Origin: Actinomycetota bacterium
GTDB taxonomy: Bacteria > Actinomycetota > Acidimicrobiia > Acidimicrobiales > Ilumatobacteraceae
Assembly: GCA_016213625.1 (NCBI GenBank)
Contig: JACQZZ010000091.1
Span: 28,765-92,764, forward strand
Reading direction: 5' to 3'
DNA length: 64,000 bases
A program made the translations under genes and the position numbers. Positions 25,577 to 33,070 of this stretch are shown piece by piece; position 1 is the first letter of the stretch; each line of letters starts with the position of its first letter. The notes under the pieces are model-generated. The model saw nothing but the letters and a program-made list of their open reading frames with translations. It did no database searches and was not told where the DNA came from.

Positions 25577-26005
25577 TTAACCCAGCTTTGCGAGCAGACG
25601 GATGAGAGTGGCGCGCTCGCGGTCATTGAGCGGCTCGAGGACGACATCCTGTACCTCGGTGAGAGCGACGTCGAGCCGGCGCAGCATCTCCTCTCCGGGC
25701 CGAGTGATCGTGACCACATTCTGACGTCGGTCGTTGGAGTCCGGGGCACGGCTCACGAGGTCCTTGACCACGAGGTCGTTCAGTGTGGCCACAATGTCGC
25801 TGCGATCAATCCCGGTACGTCGGCCAAGGTTGGCCTGGCTCACGGGTCCGAACTCTTCGAGCGCTGCGAGGACTCGGAAGTGGTACCCGCGAACGCCGGC
25901 GCGACCAAACGCGTCGTGCAGGATCGCCTGAGCGCGGGCGTTGGCGCGGCTGAGCAGCCAGGTCGGTAACCCGTCGACACGCTTCAGGCTCGCCATGTCC
26001 TTCAT
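25577..26005 (-). CDS. MarR-family transcriptional regulator
   Basis: A 142-residue winged-helix repressor. The HTH is at VSQANLGRRTGIDRSDIVAT and the wing at SRAPDSNDRRQNVVTITRPG with the conserved D-x-R-x2-x2-V pattern. Start ATG 26005 (MKDMASL) or ATG 25996. It is divergent from a second winged-helix gene; two GTTGG-N5-CCAAC palindromes lie between them, so it likely represses both itself and its neighbour. No effector is apparent. Confidence 0.88.
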   Translation of the reverse strand: MKDMASLKRVDGLPTWLLSRANARAQAILHDAFGRAGVRGYHFRVLAALEEFGPVSQANLGRRTGIDRSDIVATLNDLVVKDLVSRAPDSNDRRQNVVTITRPGEEMLRRLDVALTEVQDVVLEPLNDRERATLIRLLAKLG

Positions 26006-26018
26006 TCTAGAACGGGTT

Positions 26019-26060
26019 GTTGGTACGGCCAACGATCTTATATCGTTGGTCGTGCCAACG
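26019..26060. promoter_or_regulatory. Paired MarR operator palindromes
   Basis: GTTGG-N5-CCAAC at 26019-26033 and CGTTGG-N5-CCAACG at 26044-26060, with dyad centres 26 bp apart, fill the 74-bp gap between the two divergent regulators. They surround the AT-rich segment ATCTTATAT, a likely -10 region. Confidence 0.75.
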
Positions 26061-26079
26061 ATTATGGAGGAGAACAATC

Positions 26080-26490
26080 ATGACCACGCGATTCGGCCCG
26101 CAACTCATCGGTGAGACCGAGAAGACGCTGAATGCGATGCTCTGCCGGGCGCTCGAAGGCAGCGGGCTGAACGAGCCGCAGTGGGTGACGCTGCGGGTCG
26201 CCGATCAACTCGATTCCGTCGACGGTCCGGCGCTCGCGGCTGCGCTCGCCGACCGCGCACATTTCACGAACCCCGCACAACTCGTCGATCAGCTGACGGA
26301 GCGCGGGCTTCTCGATGGCGGTCGATTGACGACTGTTGGCCGCGATCTCCTCCGGTCCTTGCAGGCCGTCATCACAAAGATGACAGCACCCATCTGGCAT
26401 GACCTCGCCAGCGAGGATGTCGCTGCTGCCGAGCGGCTGCTCAACGAGATCATCTGCCGCAGCCGTCTTGTACTCGACGCTCAGCACTGA
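26080..26490 (+). CDS. MarR-like winged-helix protein
   Basis: A 136-residue protein with MarR-like architecture: dimerising helices at both ends (GPQLIGETEKTLNAMLCRAL and AAERLLNEIICRSRLVL) around a winged helix (AQLVDQLTERGLLDGGRLTT). The recognition helix is less basic than usual and the D-x-R wing motif is missing, so DNA binding is uncertain; it might be a sensor partner of the divergent MarR. GGAGGAG at 26066-26072 gives a strong start at ATG 26080. The next 116 bp hold no gene. Confidence 0.7.
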   Translation: MTTRFGPQLIGETEKTLNAMLCRALEGSGLNEPQWVTLRVADQLDSVDGPALAAALADRAHFTNPAQLVDQLTERGLLDGGRLTTVGRDLLRSLQAVITKMTAPIWHDLASEDVAAAERLLNEIICRSRLVLDAQH

Positions 26491-26606
26491 CGCGCTCTGT
26501 CCCCATCAGGGGTCACCGACGCGTCTCGCGTCGACGAGCGTCAGCGTGTGCGCCGCCGGTTTCCGGTCGGTTGGGACACGGACTCGTGCGAGTCGAGGCG
26601 CGGCCA

Positions 26607-26987
26607 TCAGATGAGTTCGACCGAGACTCCCCGTGCGTGTGCAGCGAGCGCTTCGATGTCGGCCTTGTCTCCGGTGAGAACGGTCCCGTCCGGCTCGGCG
26701 AGCGCGACGATGAGGGCGTCGACGGCGGAGCCGGTTCGAGCGCGGCGCCTGAGCTCGGCGGCTCGCCGGGCCATGTCGGGCGTGACCTCTGGTTGGATGA
26801 TGCAGGTCTTGAGGAATCGGTTCGTGTTGGCGTCTCGCGCTGGATCGCCGCGGAGCGACTCGACGAGGACCATCGTTGGGACGATCGGGGGCCAGAGCCC
26901 CTCGTCCACGAGGGAGCGGATGAGCGCGAGCGCTGGCTTGGTGCGTGACGACAATCGGGTCACACCCCCGCTGTCGAGGATGAGCAT
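26607..26987 (-). CDS. PIN-domain toxin (VapC-like)
   Basis: A 126-residue PIN nuclease with acidic residues D5 (MLILDSGGVTRL), E-in-VLVESLRGDP, D in GSAVDALIVALAE and D in VLTGDKADIEAL. It would cleave RNA with Mg or Mn ions when freed from its antitoxin. ATG 26987 follows the antitoxin stop by 1 bp. It is more divergent from the VapC at 17.5 kb than a duplicate would be, so the two modules are independent. Confidence 0.83.
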   Translation of the reverse strand: MLILDSGGVTRLSSRTKPALALIRSLVDEGLWPPIVPTMVLVESLRGDPARDANTNRFLKTCIIQPEVTPDMARRAAELRRRARTGSAVDALIVALAEPDGTVLTGDKADIEALAAHARGVSVELI

Positions 26988-26988
26988 G

Positions 26989-27237
26989 TCAGCCGGCCTG
27001 GCCGAGGCCTCGCTCGCGAACTCGTCGAACGATCGCGTCCGCATGGGTGCGTTGACGGGCGGTGGGTTCGCCGACCTCGGCGGCGAGTTCCTCGAGATAG
27101 GTCGTTGTCTCGTCGAGCGCATCCTGGCGTTCGAGCTCGGCCCGAAGTGCGATCTGTAGGAGTTCGGACGCCGGGAGCCCGCGTCGCTTCAGCTCATCGT
27201 GAAGATCCTCGGGCAGGTAGACCTGAAGGCGTGGCAT
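26989..27237 (-). CDS. Ribbon-helix-helix antitoxin of the second PIN module
   Basis: An 82-residue protein with an RHH-type N-terminus MPRLQVYLPEDLHDELKRRG then LPASELLQIALRAEL, and a charged C-terminal helix (TYLEELAAEVGEPTARQRTH) likely to wrap the toxin. ATG 27237 lies inside a perfect palindrome. An upstream start at 27303 would add an unlikely Arg-rich extension. Confidence 0.8.
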   Translation of the reverse strand: MPRLQVYLPEDLHDELKRRGLPASELLQIALRAELERQDALDETTTYLEELAAEVGEPTARQRTHADAIVRRVRERGLGQAG

Positions 27238-27243
27238 ACGCCT
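27227..27243. promoter_or_regulatory. RHH antitoxin operator palindrome
   Basis: AGGCGT-N5-ACGCCT is a perfect 6+5+6 palindrome overlapping the antitoxin start codon (27235-27237), the usual place for an autorepressing toxin-antitoxin operator. Confidence 0.6.
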
Positions 27244-27368
27244 AAATGTACGCCTGTGCACCGAACAGGGCAACCGAGCGAAGGCGCGCCTGCGCGGCAC
27301 CACCCCGTCGGCCGTGGGCAGGTCGGGTCACACGTTGAGCCGGACCGAACGTTGGCGACCCTTCGCAT

Positions 27369-28334
27369 TCAGTAGCCGCGAAGGGCGTTCTGCTGCTCGA
27401 GCTGTTCGAGGAACCACTGGTAGGTGGTGCGGATGCCGGCGTCGAGGTCGATGCTCGCCTTCCAGCCGTTGCTGTTGAGCTTGCTCACGTCGAGCACTTT
27501 GCGCGGCGTGCCGTCGGGCTTGCTGGTGTCGAAGGTGAGCGTGGCGGTGGGGTGCACCACGTCGCGGATCTTCTCGGCCAGTTCCTTGATGGGCAGGTCC
27601 ACTCCGGTGCCGACGTTCACGTGTTGGTCGTCGTCGTAGTGCTCCATCAAATGGAGGCATGCGTCGGCCAGGTCGTCGACGTGGAGGAACTCGCGCTGCG
27701 GTGAACCGGTGCCCCAGATCTGGACCTCGTCGACGCCTTGCACCTTCGCATCGTGGAAGCGACGGATCAGTGCCGGCAGCACGTGGCTGGAGGTGAGGTC
27801 GAAGTTGTCGTTGGGGCCGTACAGGTTGGTCGGCATGGCCGAGATGAAGTTGCACCCGTACTGGCGGCGGTAGGCCTGGCACAGCTTGATGCCCGAGATC
27901 TTGGCGATGGCGTACCACTCGTTGGTGGGCTCGAGCGGACCGGTGAGGAGTGCTTCCTCGGTGATCGGCTGCGACGCGTCGCGCGGGTAGATGCAGCTCG
28001 AGCCCAGGTACAGCAACTTGGTGGTGTTGTACTCGTAGGCGGCGTGCACCACGGTGCCGTGGATCATCATGTTGTCGTAGATGAACTCGGCCGGTCGCGT
28101 GCTGTTGGCCATGATGCCGCCCACCGTGCCGGCCACCAGGAACACGTACTCGGGACGGTTTGCCTTGAACCAGTGCGACACCTCGCTCTGGTCGCGCAGA
28201 TCGAGTTGCTTGCGAGACGCGGTGAGGATGTTCGTGTGCCCCGCGGCCTCGAGGCGGCGAACCGTCGCCGACCCCACCAGACCGGTGTGGCCCGCCACGT
28301 AGATGCGTGCGTCCTTCGGGACCGCGGTAGTCAT
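27369..28334 (-). CDS. fcl: GDP-L-fucose synthase (SDR epimerase/reductase)
   Basis: A 321-residue SDR enzyme that turns GDP-4-keto-6-deoxy-mannose into GDP-L-fucose for surface glycans. It has the NAD(P)-binding motif [11 protein letters not shown], the characteristic [20 protein letters not shown], catalytic S in GSSCIYPRD and Y-x3-K in [10 protein letters not shown], plus [20 protein letters not shown]. The matching GDP-mannose 4,6-dehydratase (gmd) is not in this window. The ATG is at 28334, divergent from the TasA-like gene. Confidence 0.93.
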   Translation of the reverse strand: MTTAVPKDARIYVAGHTGLVGSATVRRLEAAGHTNILTASRKQLDLRDQSEVSHWFKANRPEYVFLVAGTVGGIMANSTRPAEFIYDNMMIHGTVVHAAYEYNTTKLLYLGSSCIYPRDASQPITEEALLTGPLEPTNEWYAIAKISGIKLCQAYRRQYGCNFISAMPTNLYGPNDNFDLTSSHVLPALIRRFHDAKVQGVDEVQIWGTGSPQREFLHVDDLADACLHLMEHYDDDQHVNVGTGVDLPIKELAEKIRDVVHPTATLTFDTSKPDGTPRKVLDVSKLNSNGWKASIDLDAGIRTTYQWFLEQLEQQNALRGY

Positions 28335-28414
28335 GGATGAATACTGCCACGGGCCGCGTGGCATGACACCGCGTGGGCCCGGCAGGGTGAGGTGGCCTCG
28401 CGTGATGGGGTCTC

Positions 28415-28435
28415 CCACACTTCGATGAAGTGTGG
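28415..28435. repeat. Palindrome CCACACTTC-N3-GAAGTGTGG
   Basis: A perfect 9-bp inverted repeat with a 3-bp spacer, 81 bp upstream of the fcl ATG and 262 bp upstream of the TasA-like ATG. A regulator binding site is more likely than a terminator since both genes diverge from here. Confidence 0.6.
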
Positions 28436-28586
28436 TGACACACTGAATGGCACGCGTGTGGCTGTCCACATTGACATCAAATACACCGAAAGTGCTGTGG
28501 GAGAATTGCGCCATTGACGCGCGAGAAAGCGTGCGGTTAGGTTCCCGAGAACGGCCGGGAGTTCCGGTCTGGGGACGGGCGATGAC

Positions 28587-28648
28587 CTGCCAGGCGATGT
28601 GGTCGCCGAGGTGCCTGGCAGTGAGCGAGTGGCGAAACCGACGACCTC
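28587..28648 (+). promoter_or_regulatory. Structured leader candidate upstream of the TasA-like gene
   Basis: CTGCCAGGC (28587-28595) pairs perfectly with GCCTGGCAG (28613-28621). The 17-nt loop holds GGTCG and GAGGT, which can pair with CGACC (28642-28646) and ACCTC (28644-28648) just downstream; these two pairings exclude each other. The arrangement is pseudoknot-like and sits 49 nt before the start codon. It does not match the c-di-GMP-I consensus as I know it. Confidence 0.4.
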
Positions 28649-28696
28649 ATTGATTGGGTGATCGCTGATGTGGCGCGCCCAGAAGGAGGTATTCGC

Positions 28697-29305
28697 ATGC
28701 GTCTCACGAAACTCACTCGCGTTGGGGTCTTCGTCGCCTGCCTGGGATTGTCAGGGGGCCTCGTGGCTGCGGCCAGCGGTGCCACCGGGGCGTACTTCAG
28801 CGACTCGGAGGCCGGCACGTTCTCCGGAACACTCGGATCGATCAAGATCGAAGGGTCGGGTGGCACCGGAGCGAATGGTCTCGACTTCGAGTTCGAGCAC
28901 ATCCTGCCCGGTGAGACCCGCACGGCGACGGCCACGTTCGCCAACACCGGTTTGAGCCCGCAGGACGTGTGGATCACGTTCCCGAACACGCCGCAGTTCC
29001 AGATGCTCAATCAGCTCGGCTCGTTCGGCGCCGTGGAGGTCAAGGCGAACAGCGACACGATCTTCTACTCCGCGAACCTCAACAGCAACTTCGCGTGCGG
29101 CACGCCCGGCATCCCGCCCCAACCGACGATCTGTGCGCTTCCGAACAAGTTGAAGTTGTTCGGCAATGTCGCTCCCGGTGGCACTGGGACGTTCTCGTTC
29201 TCGTTCACGCTCGGTTCGGCCTTCACCACGCAGCCCGATCCGATCCCTGTGGTCCCGGGCCTCGACTACTTGCTGGTGGGTACTCAGGTGGGCATCCAGC
29301 CCTGA
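28697..29305 (+). CDS. TasA/CalY-like secreted protein with SipW-dependent signal peptide
   Basis: A 202-residue secreted protein. The signal peptide MRLTKLTRVGVFVACLGLSG continues as GLVAAASGATGAYFSDSEAG, the SipW-type motif seen in TasA and camelysin (hydrophobic core followed by AYFSDSE). The mature part has the beta-sandwich pattern LDFEFEHILPGETRTATATF and GTGTFSFSFTLGSAF. TasA relatives form matrix fibres or are surface-bound peptidases; the fibre role is more likely given this partner, but is inferred. GAAGGAGGT at 28682-28690 is a near-perfect ribosome site for ATG 28697, implying high expression. The cognate SipW follows. Confidence 0.85.
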   Translation: MRLTKLTRVGVFVACLGLSGGLVAAASGATGAYFSDSEAGTFSGTLGSIKIEGSGGTGANGLDFEFEHILPGETRTATATFANTGLSPQDVWITFPNTPQFQMLNQLGSFGAVEVKANSDTIFYSANLNSNFACGTPGIPPQPTICALPNKLKLFGNVAPGGTGTFSFSFTLGSAFTTQPDPIPVVPGLDYLLVGTQVGIQP

Positions 29306-29382
29306 TCCGATGACGCCTGGCCGGGGTGGGTGGTGCCCACTCCGGCTCGACGTTCGGGTTCATCGACGGAGAGGAGGTGGCG

Positions 29383-30099
29383 ATGCGGCTCTTGCGGCGA
29401 GCGGTACTGGTGACGATGGTGCTCGTTCTCGTCGGCCTGGCCGCGTCCGCAGCCTGGGCGTGGCAGCGCGGCTATCGCATCTACACCGTCCGCACCGGCT
29501 CGATGGAACCCGCCATCCAGGTGGGTGACGCAGTGTTGATCCGCCCCGCGGACGGCCTCCCATCCGTGGGTGACATCGTCACCTTCCAGCCGTCGGAGTC
29601 GGCCGGGGTGGTGACGCACCGGGTCGTCGACGTCGACGATGGCGCCCTGACCACCAAGGGGGACGCCAACGACACCGACGACACCTGGCTGGTCGATGAG
29701 TCCATGTTGATCGGCGAGGTGCAGGCACGCCTGCCCTTCATCGGTTTCGTGCTGATCTTCCTTCGGCAGCCGACAGGGCTGGCGTCGGTGGCCACGCTCG
29801 TGCTCGCGATCTGCATGTTGTGGCGACTCTGCTTCCCGGTGCCGAGCGGTACGACACACCGGCTGCACCATGGCCAGCGTCTCCATCACCCGGACCTCGC
29901 TCGTCTCTGGACGGAGCTCACCGACGCGCTCGAGGCTGCGGCGCACGCCATCGGCGGCCATCATCCGCCGGCGGTGTCGCCCGCAATGGTGGACTTCGCC
30001 CTCGACGACGATTCGGCGAGGGTGTCGATGGGATGGAGCGAGGACACGTTGCTGTCCCTCGAACTCCTCTGCGCACAACTGGCGCCCGAGCATCCCTGA
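29383..30099 (+). CDS. sipW: SipW-type signal peptidase I
   Basis: A 238-residue ER/archaeal-type signal peptidase. An N-terminal membrane helix (AVLVTMVLVLVGLAASAAWA) precedes catalytic S40 in RTGSMEPAIQ. The usual bacterial Lys is replaced by H79 in VVTHRVVDVD, with D94 in TTKGDANDTDD: the Ser-His-Asp set of SipW. A second helix (FIGFVLIFLR, ASVATLVLAICMLWRL) follows. The C-terminal 80 residues (WTELTDALEAAAHAIGGHHP) are an extra, unassigned domain not found in Bacillus SipW. GGAGAGGAGG precedes ATG 29383. It should process the TasA-like protein just upstream. Confidence 0.88.
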   Translation: MRLLRRAVLVTMVLVLVGLAASAAWAWQRGYRIYTVRTGSMEPAIQVGDAVLIRPADGLPSVGDIVTFQPSESAGVVTHRVVDVDDGALTTKGDANDTDDTWLVDESMLIGEVQARLPFIGFVLIFLRQPTGLASVATLVLAICMLWRLCFPVPSGTTHRLHHGQRLHHPDLARLWTELTDALEAAAHAIGGHHPPAVSPAMVDFALDDDSARVSMGWSEDTLLSLELLCAQLAPEHP

Positions 30100-30113
30100 C
30101 AGCGGGCGCTCGA

Positions 30114-30128
30114 CACCACTGAGTGGTG
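30114..30128. terminator. Possible weak hairpin after sipW
   Basis: CACCACT (30114-30120) and AGTGGTG (30122-30128) form a 7-bp dyad with a 1-nt centre, so in RNA only 5 bp could pair around a loop. No T-run. A terminator or a protein-binding site are both possible. Confidence 0.3.
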
Positions 30129-30234
30129 CTCGCCATCGTGCGTGAGCGACCCGCAGCGACGGGTGACGGCGCGGCCGTGACTCTTGACGACATTCCACTT
30201 CCCGGCGAAATGAACGTCATCCATGCTGGGAGAC

Positions 30235-30534
30235 ATGACGGATCTGGCCACCACCGCACCTGCGCCGGTGACTTCCAACCGTCCGGACACTCTCGACACC
30301 GACGGCGTCGCTGGACTGTGGCTGGTGCTGGTGACCGCGGCCTGCGCATTCGGAGTACTCGGCCTGACCCGCAGCCCCTCGCTGTTCGTGGCCATGGCGG
30401 CCATCGCTGCCGGCTCGCTGATGATGGGCCGTGCGTCCATGTCGGTGGAGGCCCACACCCGTCGCTCGCTGCGCCTGCTGCAAACCCTGGGAATGGTCTG
30501 CTGCGTCACCGTGCTGCTGAACCTGTTCTCCTGA
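30235..30534 (+). CDS. Small membrane protein, hypothetical
   Basis: A 99-residue protein with three hydrophobic segments: GLWLVLVTAACAFGVLGL, LFVAMAAIAAGSLMMG and LGMVCCVTVLLNLFS, joined by a basic loop (VEAHTRRSLRLLQT). No family recognised. ATG 30235 is preferred (GGGAGAC before it); an ATG at 30223 is possible. It is convergent with the DJ-1/PfpI gene 36 bp downstream. Confidence 0.6.
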   Translation: MTDLATTAPAPVTSNRPDTLDTDGVAGLWLVLVTAACAFGVLGLTRSPSLFVAMAAIAAGSLMMGRASMSVEAHTRRSLRLLQTLGMVCCVTVLLNLFS

Positions 30535-30570
30535 GCCCGATCGCCTGGACGGTGCGGCTCGGTCCTCCGC

Positions 30571-31212
30571 TCACGCGCGACCGAGCATCTGGTCGTACAT
30601 GCCCTTGACGTGCGCGTACACCTGCGGCGGTGCGCTGCGCGGGTGACCGCTGTCGAAGGGCGGTGCCGGGTCGTACTCCATGTCGAGCTGCACCGCCTGC
30701 GCGTGCTCGGTGCTCACCAATCGCTCGGCGAGTGTGAGCCCCATGTCGATGCCCGCCGAGACACCGGCCGACGTGATGATCTTCCCGTACTCCACCACGC
30801 GCTCCTCCACCGGCGTGGCCCCGTAGGCAATCAGGTCGTCCATGCAGTACCAGTGCGTCGTCGCCGGCGCACCCTGCAGGCAGCCGGCCGCCCCCAACAT
30901 CAGCGCTCCGGTGCACACCGAAGTGGTCCATTGCGTATTGGGATGCACGTGACGGATCCAGTCGATGAGCGGCCCACCGTCCTGCGCGAGCTGGATGGCG
31001 GCGATGCCACCGGGCACCAACAACACGTCCACTGTGTCGAGCTCGTCGATGCCGGTGGGAGCCTCCATCGTGAACGACCCGCCGTTGCCCACCGGTCCGG
31101 CGTGTTCGGCCACGAACGTGAACTCGTAGCCGGGGGTGCCGGCCAACGCATGATACGGGCCGATGGCGTCGAGGGCGGTGAAGCCCGGATAGAGGAGGAT
31201 GGCGATCTTCAC
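30571..31212 (-). CDS. DJ-1/PfpI family protein
   Basis: A 213-residue class I glutamine-amidotransferase-like protein of the DJ-1/PfpI type. The nucleophile elbow is TTSVCTGALMLGAAG with the conserved Cys, preceded by VLLVPGGIAAIQLA; E15-like acid pairs (YPGFTALDAIGPY) are present. It is closest in layout to isonitrile hydratase/ThiJ-like members. Its GTG start at 31212 overlaps the ABC ATPase stop as GTGA, so it is the last gene of the ABC transporter operon. A role in handling the imported metallophore or isonitrile-type chelator is a guess. Confidence 0.85.
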   Translation of the reverse strand: MKIAILLYPGFTALDAIGPYHALAGTPGYEFTFVAEHAGPVGNGGSFTMEAPTGIDELDTVDVLLVPGGIAAIQLAQDGGPLIDWIRHVHPNTQWTTSVCTGALMLGAAGCLQGAPATTHWYCMDDLIAYGATPVEERVVEYGKIITSAGVSAGIDMGLTLAERLVSTEHAQAVQLDMEYDPAPPFDSGHPRSAPPQVYAHVKGMYDQMLGRA

Positions 31213-32012
31213 GGGGAGTCCTTCGGTGATGAGTGAGTGTCGGGTTCGAGCGGAGCAACGGTGATGTGCGGGCGACCGGTCAGCGGGTGTTCGCCCACAT
31301 GCGCGCGCACGCCGAAGACGTCGGCGATTCGCTCGGGCGTGAGTACCGCCAGGGGTGCGCCACTGGCGACGGCGTGGCCCTCACGCATGATGGTGATGCC
31401 GTCGCACATGGAGACAGCTTGGTCCAGGTCGTGGAGCGCGGCGATGGTGGTCAGCCCCAACGACTTCACCAGGCGCAGCAGCTCGAGTTGGGCGCGCACA
31501 TCCAGATGGTTGGTCGGCTCGTCGAGCACCAGCACCGGTGCCTGCTGGGTGATGGCACGGGCGAGGAACACGCGCTGGCGCTCGCCGCCCGACAGCGTGG
31601 CTGCCAGACGTGAGCCTGCCCACGCCATGCCCACGTGCTCGAGCGCGGTGACGACCAGCTCGCGGTCGCGTGCGGTGTCGCGCTCGAACAGTGTCTTGTG
31701 CGGTGCGCGGCCCATGGCCACCACGTCGGTCACCGTGAACTCGAAGTCCAGCGATGAATCCTGAGCGAGCACCGCCCGCCGACGCGCCGCGTCGCGAGCC
31801 GACAGGTCGCGCCACACGTCGTCTCCCCCGAGCAGCACCTGACCATCGTGTGGACGCAGCGAGCGATAGACCGCGCGCAAGAGGGTGCTCTTGCCCGAAC
31901 CGTTCGGCCCGATGACGCCGTGGAAGGTGCCCGCTGGCACGTCCATCGACACGTCGCGAACGATGGACACCCCGTCGATCTGGAGCGACACACCAACGAT
32001 CTCGGCGCGCAT
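31209..32012 (-). CDS. ABC transporter ATP-binding protein (Fe-siderophore/B12 type)
   Basis: A 267-residue ATPase of the FecE/BtuD class: Walker A GPNGSGKSTLL (about residues 38-48), Q-loop VLAQDSSLDFEF, signature LSGGERQRVFLARAI, Walker B VLVLDEPTNHLD and H-loop LHDLDQAV. It drives uptake with the FecCD permease. ATG 32012 overlaps the permease stop as ATGA. C-terminal tail (GEHPLTGRPHITVAPLEP) is typical of this class. Confidence 0.92.
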   Translation of the reverse strand: MRAEIVGVSLQIDGVSIVRDVSMDVPAGTFHGVIGPNGSGKSTLLRAVYRSLRPHDGQVLLGGDDVWRDLSARDAARRRAVLAQDSSLDFEFTVTDVVAMGRAPHKTLFERDTARDRELVVTALEHVGMAWAGSRLAATLSGGERQRVFLARAITQQAPVLVLDEPTNHLDVRAQLELLRLVKSLGLTTIAALHDLDQAVSMCDGITIMREGHAVASGAPLAVLTPERIADVFGVRAHVGEHPLTGRPHITVAPLEPDTHSSPKDSP

Positions 32013-33070
32013 CAGGCGGCTCGTCCACCGCGACGCATCAGCAACAGGAAGAACGGGGCCCCGATGGCGGCGGTGAAGATGCCGACGGGCAACTCGTTCG
32101 GGCGGTCCACCACTCGGCTCAGCAGGTCGACCAACACCAAGAACACCGCGCCCACCAGCGCCGACACGGGCAGCAGTCGACGATGGTCGGGGCCGACGAC
32201 GAATCGTGCCGCGTGGGGAATCATCAGCCCCACGAAACCGATCCCTCCGGCGACGCTGACGGCCGTGGCGGTGAGCAGCGACGTGATCACGAGCAGTTCG
32301 ATCCTCAACCGGTTCACGTCGACGCCGAGCGCGCTCGCCGTGTCGTCGCCGGTCGCCAACACGTTCATCGAGCGCCCGCGTGCGAGGAGCCACACCGAGC
32401 AGATCGCAATGGCCAGCGTGGGGATGCCCAGGTCGCCCCACCGTGCGTTCTGCAACGAACCCAGGATCCAGAACATCGTGCCGCGCAACGCGAGAGGGTC
32501 GCCGTACAGCTGCACGAAGCTGGTGATCGCGGTCGCGAGGTAGCTGACGGCCACCCCTGCCAACACCAGGCGAGTGGGCCCGATACGGCCCGCTCGTTGG
32601 GCGAACGCGAACACCACGACGAGCGTGGCCATGCTCATCGCGAACGCCGCGCCGCTCACCCCGAAGCCACCGACCGCGGCCGAACCCAGCGTGACGGCGA
32701 GCACGGCACCCAGCGCTGCGCCCGACGAGACGCCCAACACGTACGGATCGGCCAGCCCATTTCGGGCCAGCACCTGCAGGCACGCCCCCGCCAGGCTGAG
32801 GGCGGCCCCCACCACGGCGGCCAGCAGCACGCGCGCCGTGCGGAAGTCCCAGATGATCTGGTCTCGGACAGGACTGATGGCCGCATCGTTCCAGTCGAGG
32901 TGCGACCCGACCACCGTCCACACCTCGCTGAGCGGCACCGTGACCGTGCCCGCGCTGATGCCGACGAAGAGCGCGGCGACCAGCGCGAGCACCAGCACGA
33001 GAAGGGTCACCGCGAAGCCCCGGCCCTGAGCGTGGTAAGGGCTCCGCGGTGAGACCCTGACCTCAGCCAA
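32012..33070 (-). CDS. FecCD-family ABC transporter permease
   Basis: A 352-residue permease with about ten membrane segments, including LLVLVLALVAALFVGISAG, the FecCD signatures RTARVLLAAVVGAALSLAGA, LADPYVLGVSSGAALGAV, GDDTASALGVDVNRLR and GGIGFVGLMIPHAARFVVG. It works as a homodimer with the ATPase for siderophore-, haem- or cobalamin-type cargo. The TTG start at 33070 overlaps the binding-protein stop by 8 bp; GTG at 33010 is an alternative start. Confidence 0.92.
   Translation of the reverse strand: MAEVRVSPRSPYHAQGRGFAVTLLVLVLALVAALFVGISAGTVTVPLSEVWTVVGSHLDWNDAAISPVRDQIIWDFRTARVLLAAVVGAALSLAGACLQVLARNGLADPYVLGVSSGAALGAVLAVTLGSAAVGGFGVSGAAFAMSMATLVVVFAFAQRAGRIGPTRLVLAGVAVSYLATAITSFVQLYGDPLALRGTMFWILGSLQNARWGDLGIPTLAIAICSVWLLARGRSMNVLATGDDTASALGVDVNRLRIELLVITSLLTATAVSVAGGIGFVGLMIPHAARFVVGPDHRRLLPVSALVGAVFLVLVDLLSRVVDRPNELPVGIFTAAIGAPFFLLLMRRGGRAA

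Larger units (their letters stand above)
28335..28696. promoter_or_regulatory. Divergent intergenic region, fcl / tasA-like
   Basis: 362 bp without a gene. It contains a 9-bp palindrome (28415-28435), a -35-like TTGACA at 28471-28476 without a convincing -10 at normal spacing, and a structured segment (28587-28648) just before the TasA-like gene. Both genes should have their promoters here. Confidence 0.6.

Noticed and set aside
28440..28690. c-di-GMP-I (GEMM) riboswitch
   Set aside because: Conserved core segments of that aptamer are not present; only a generic structured leader is supported.
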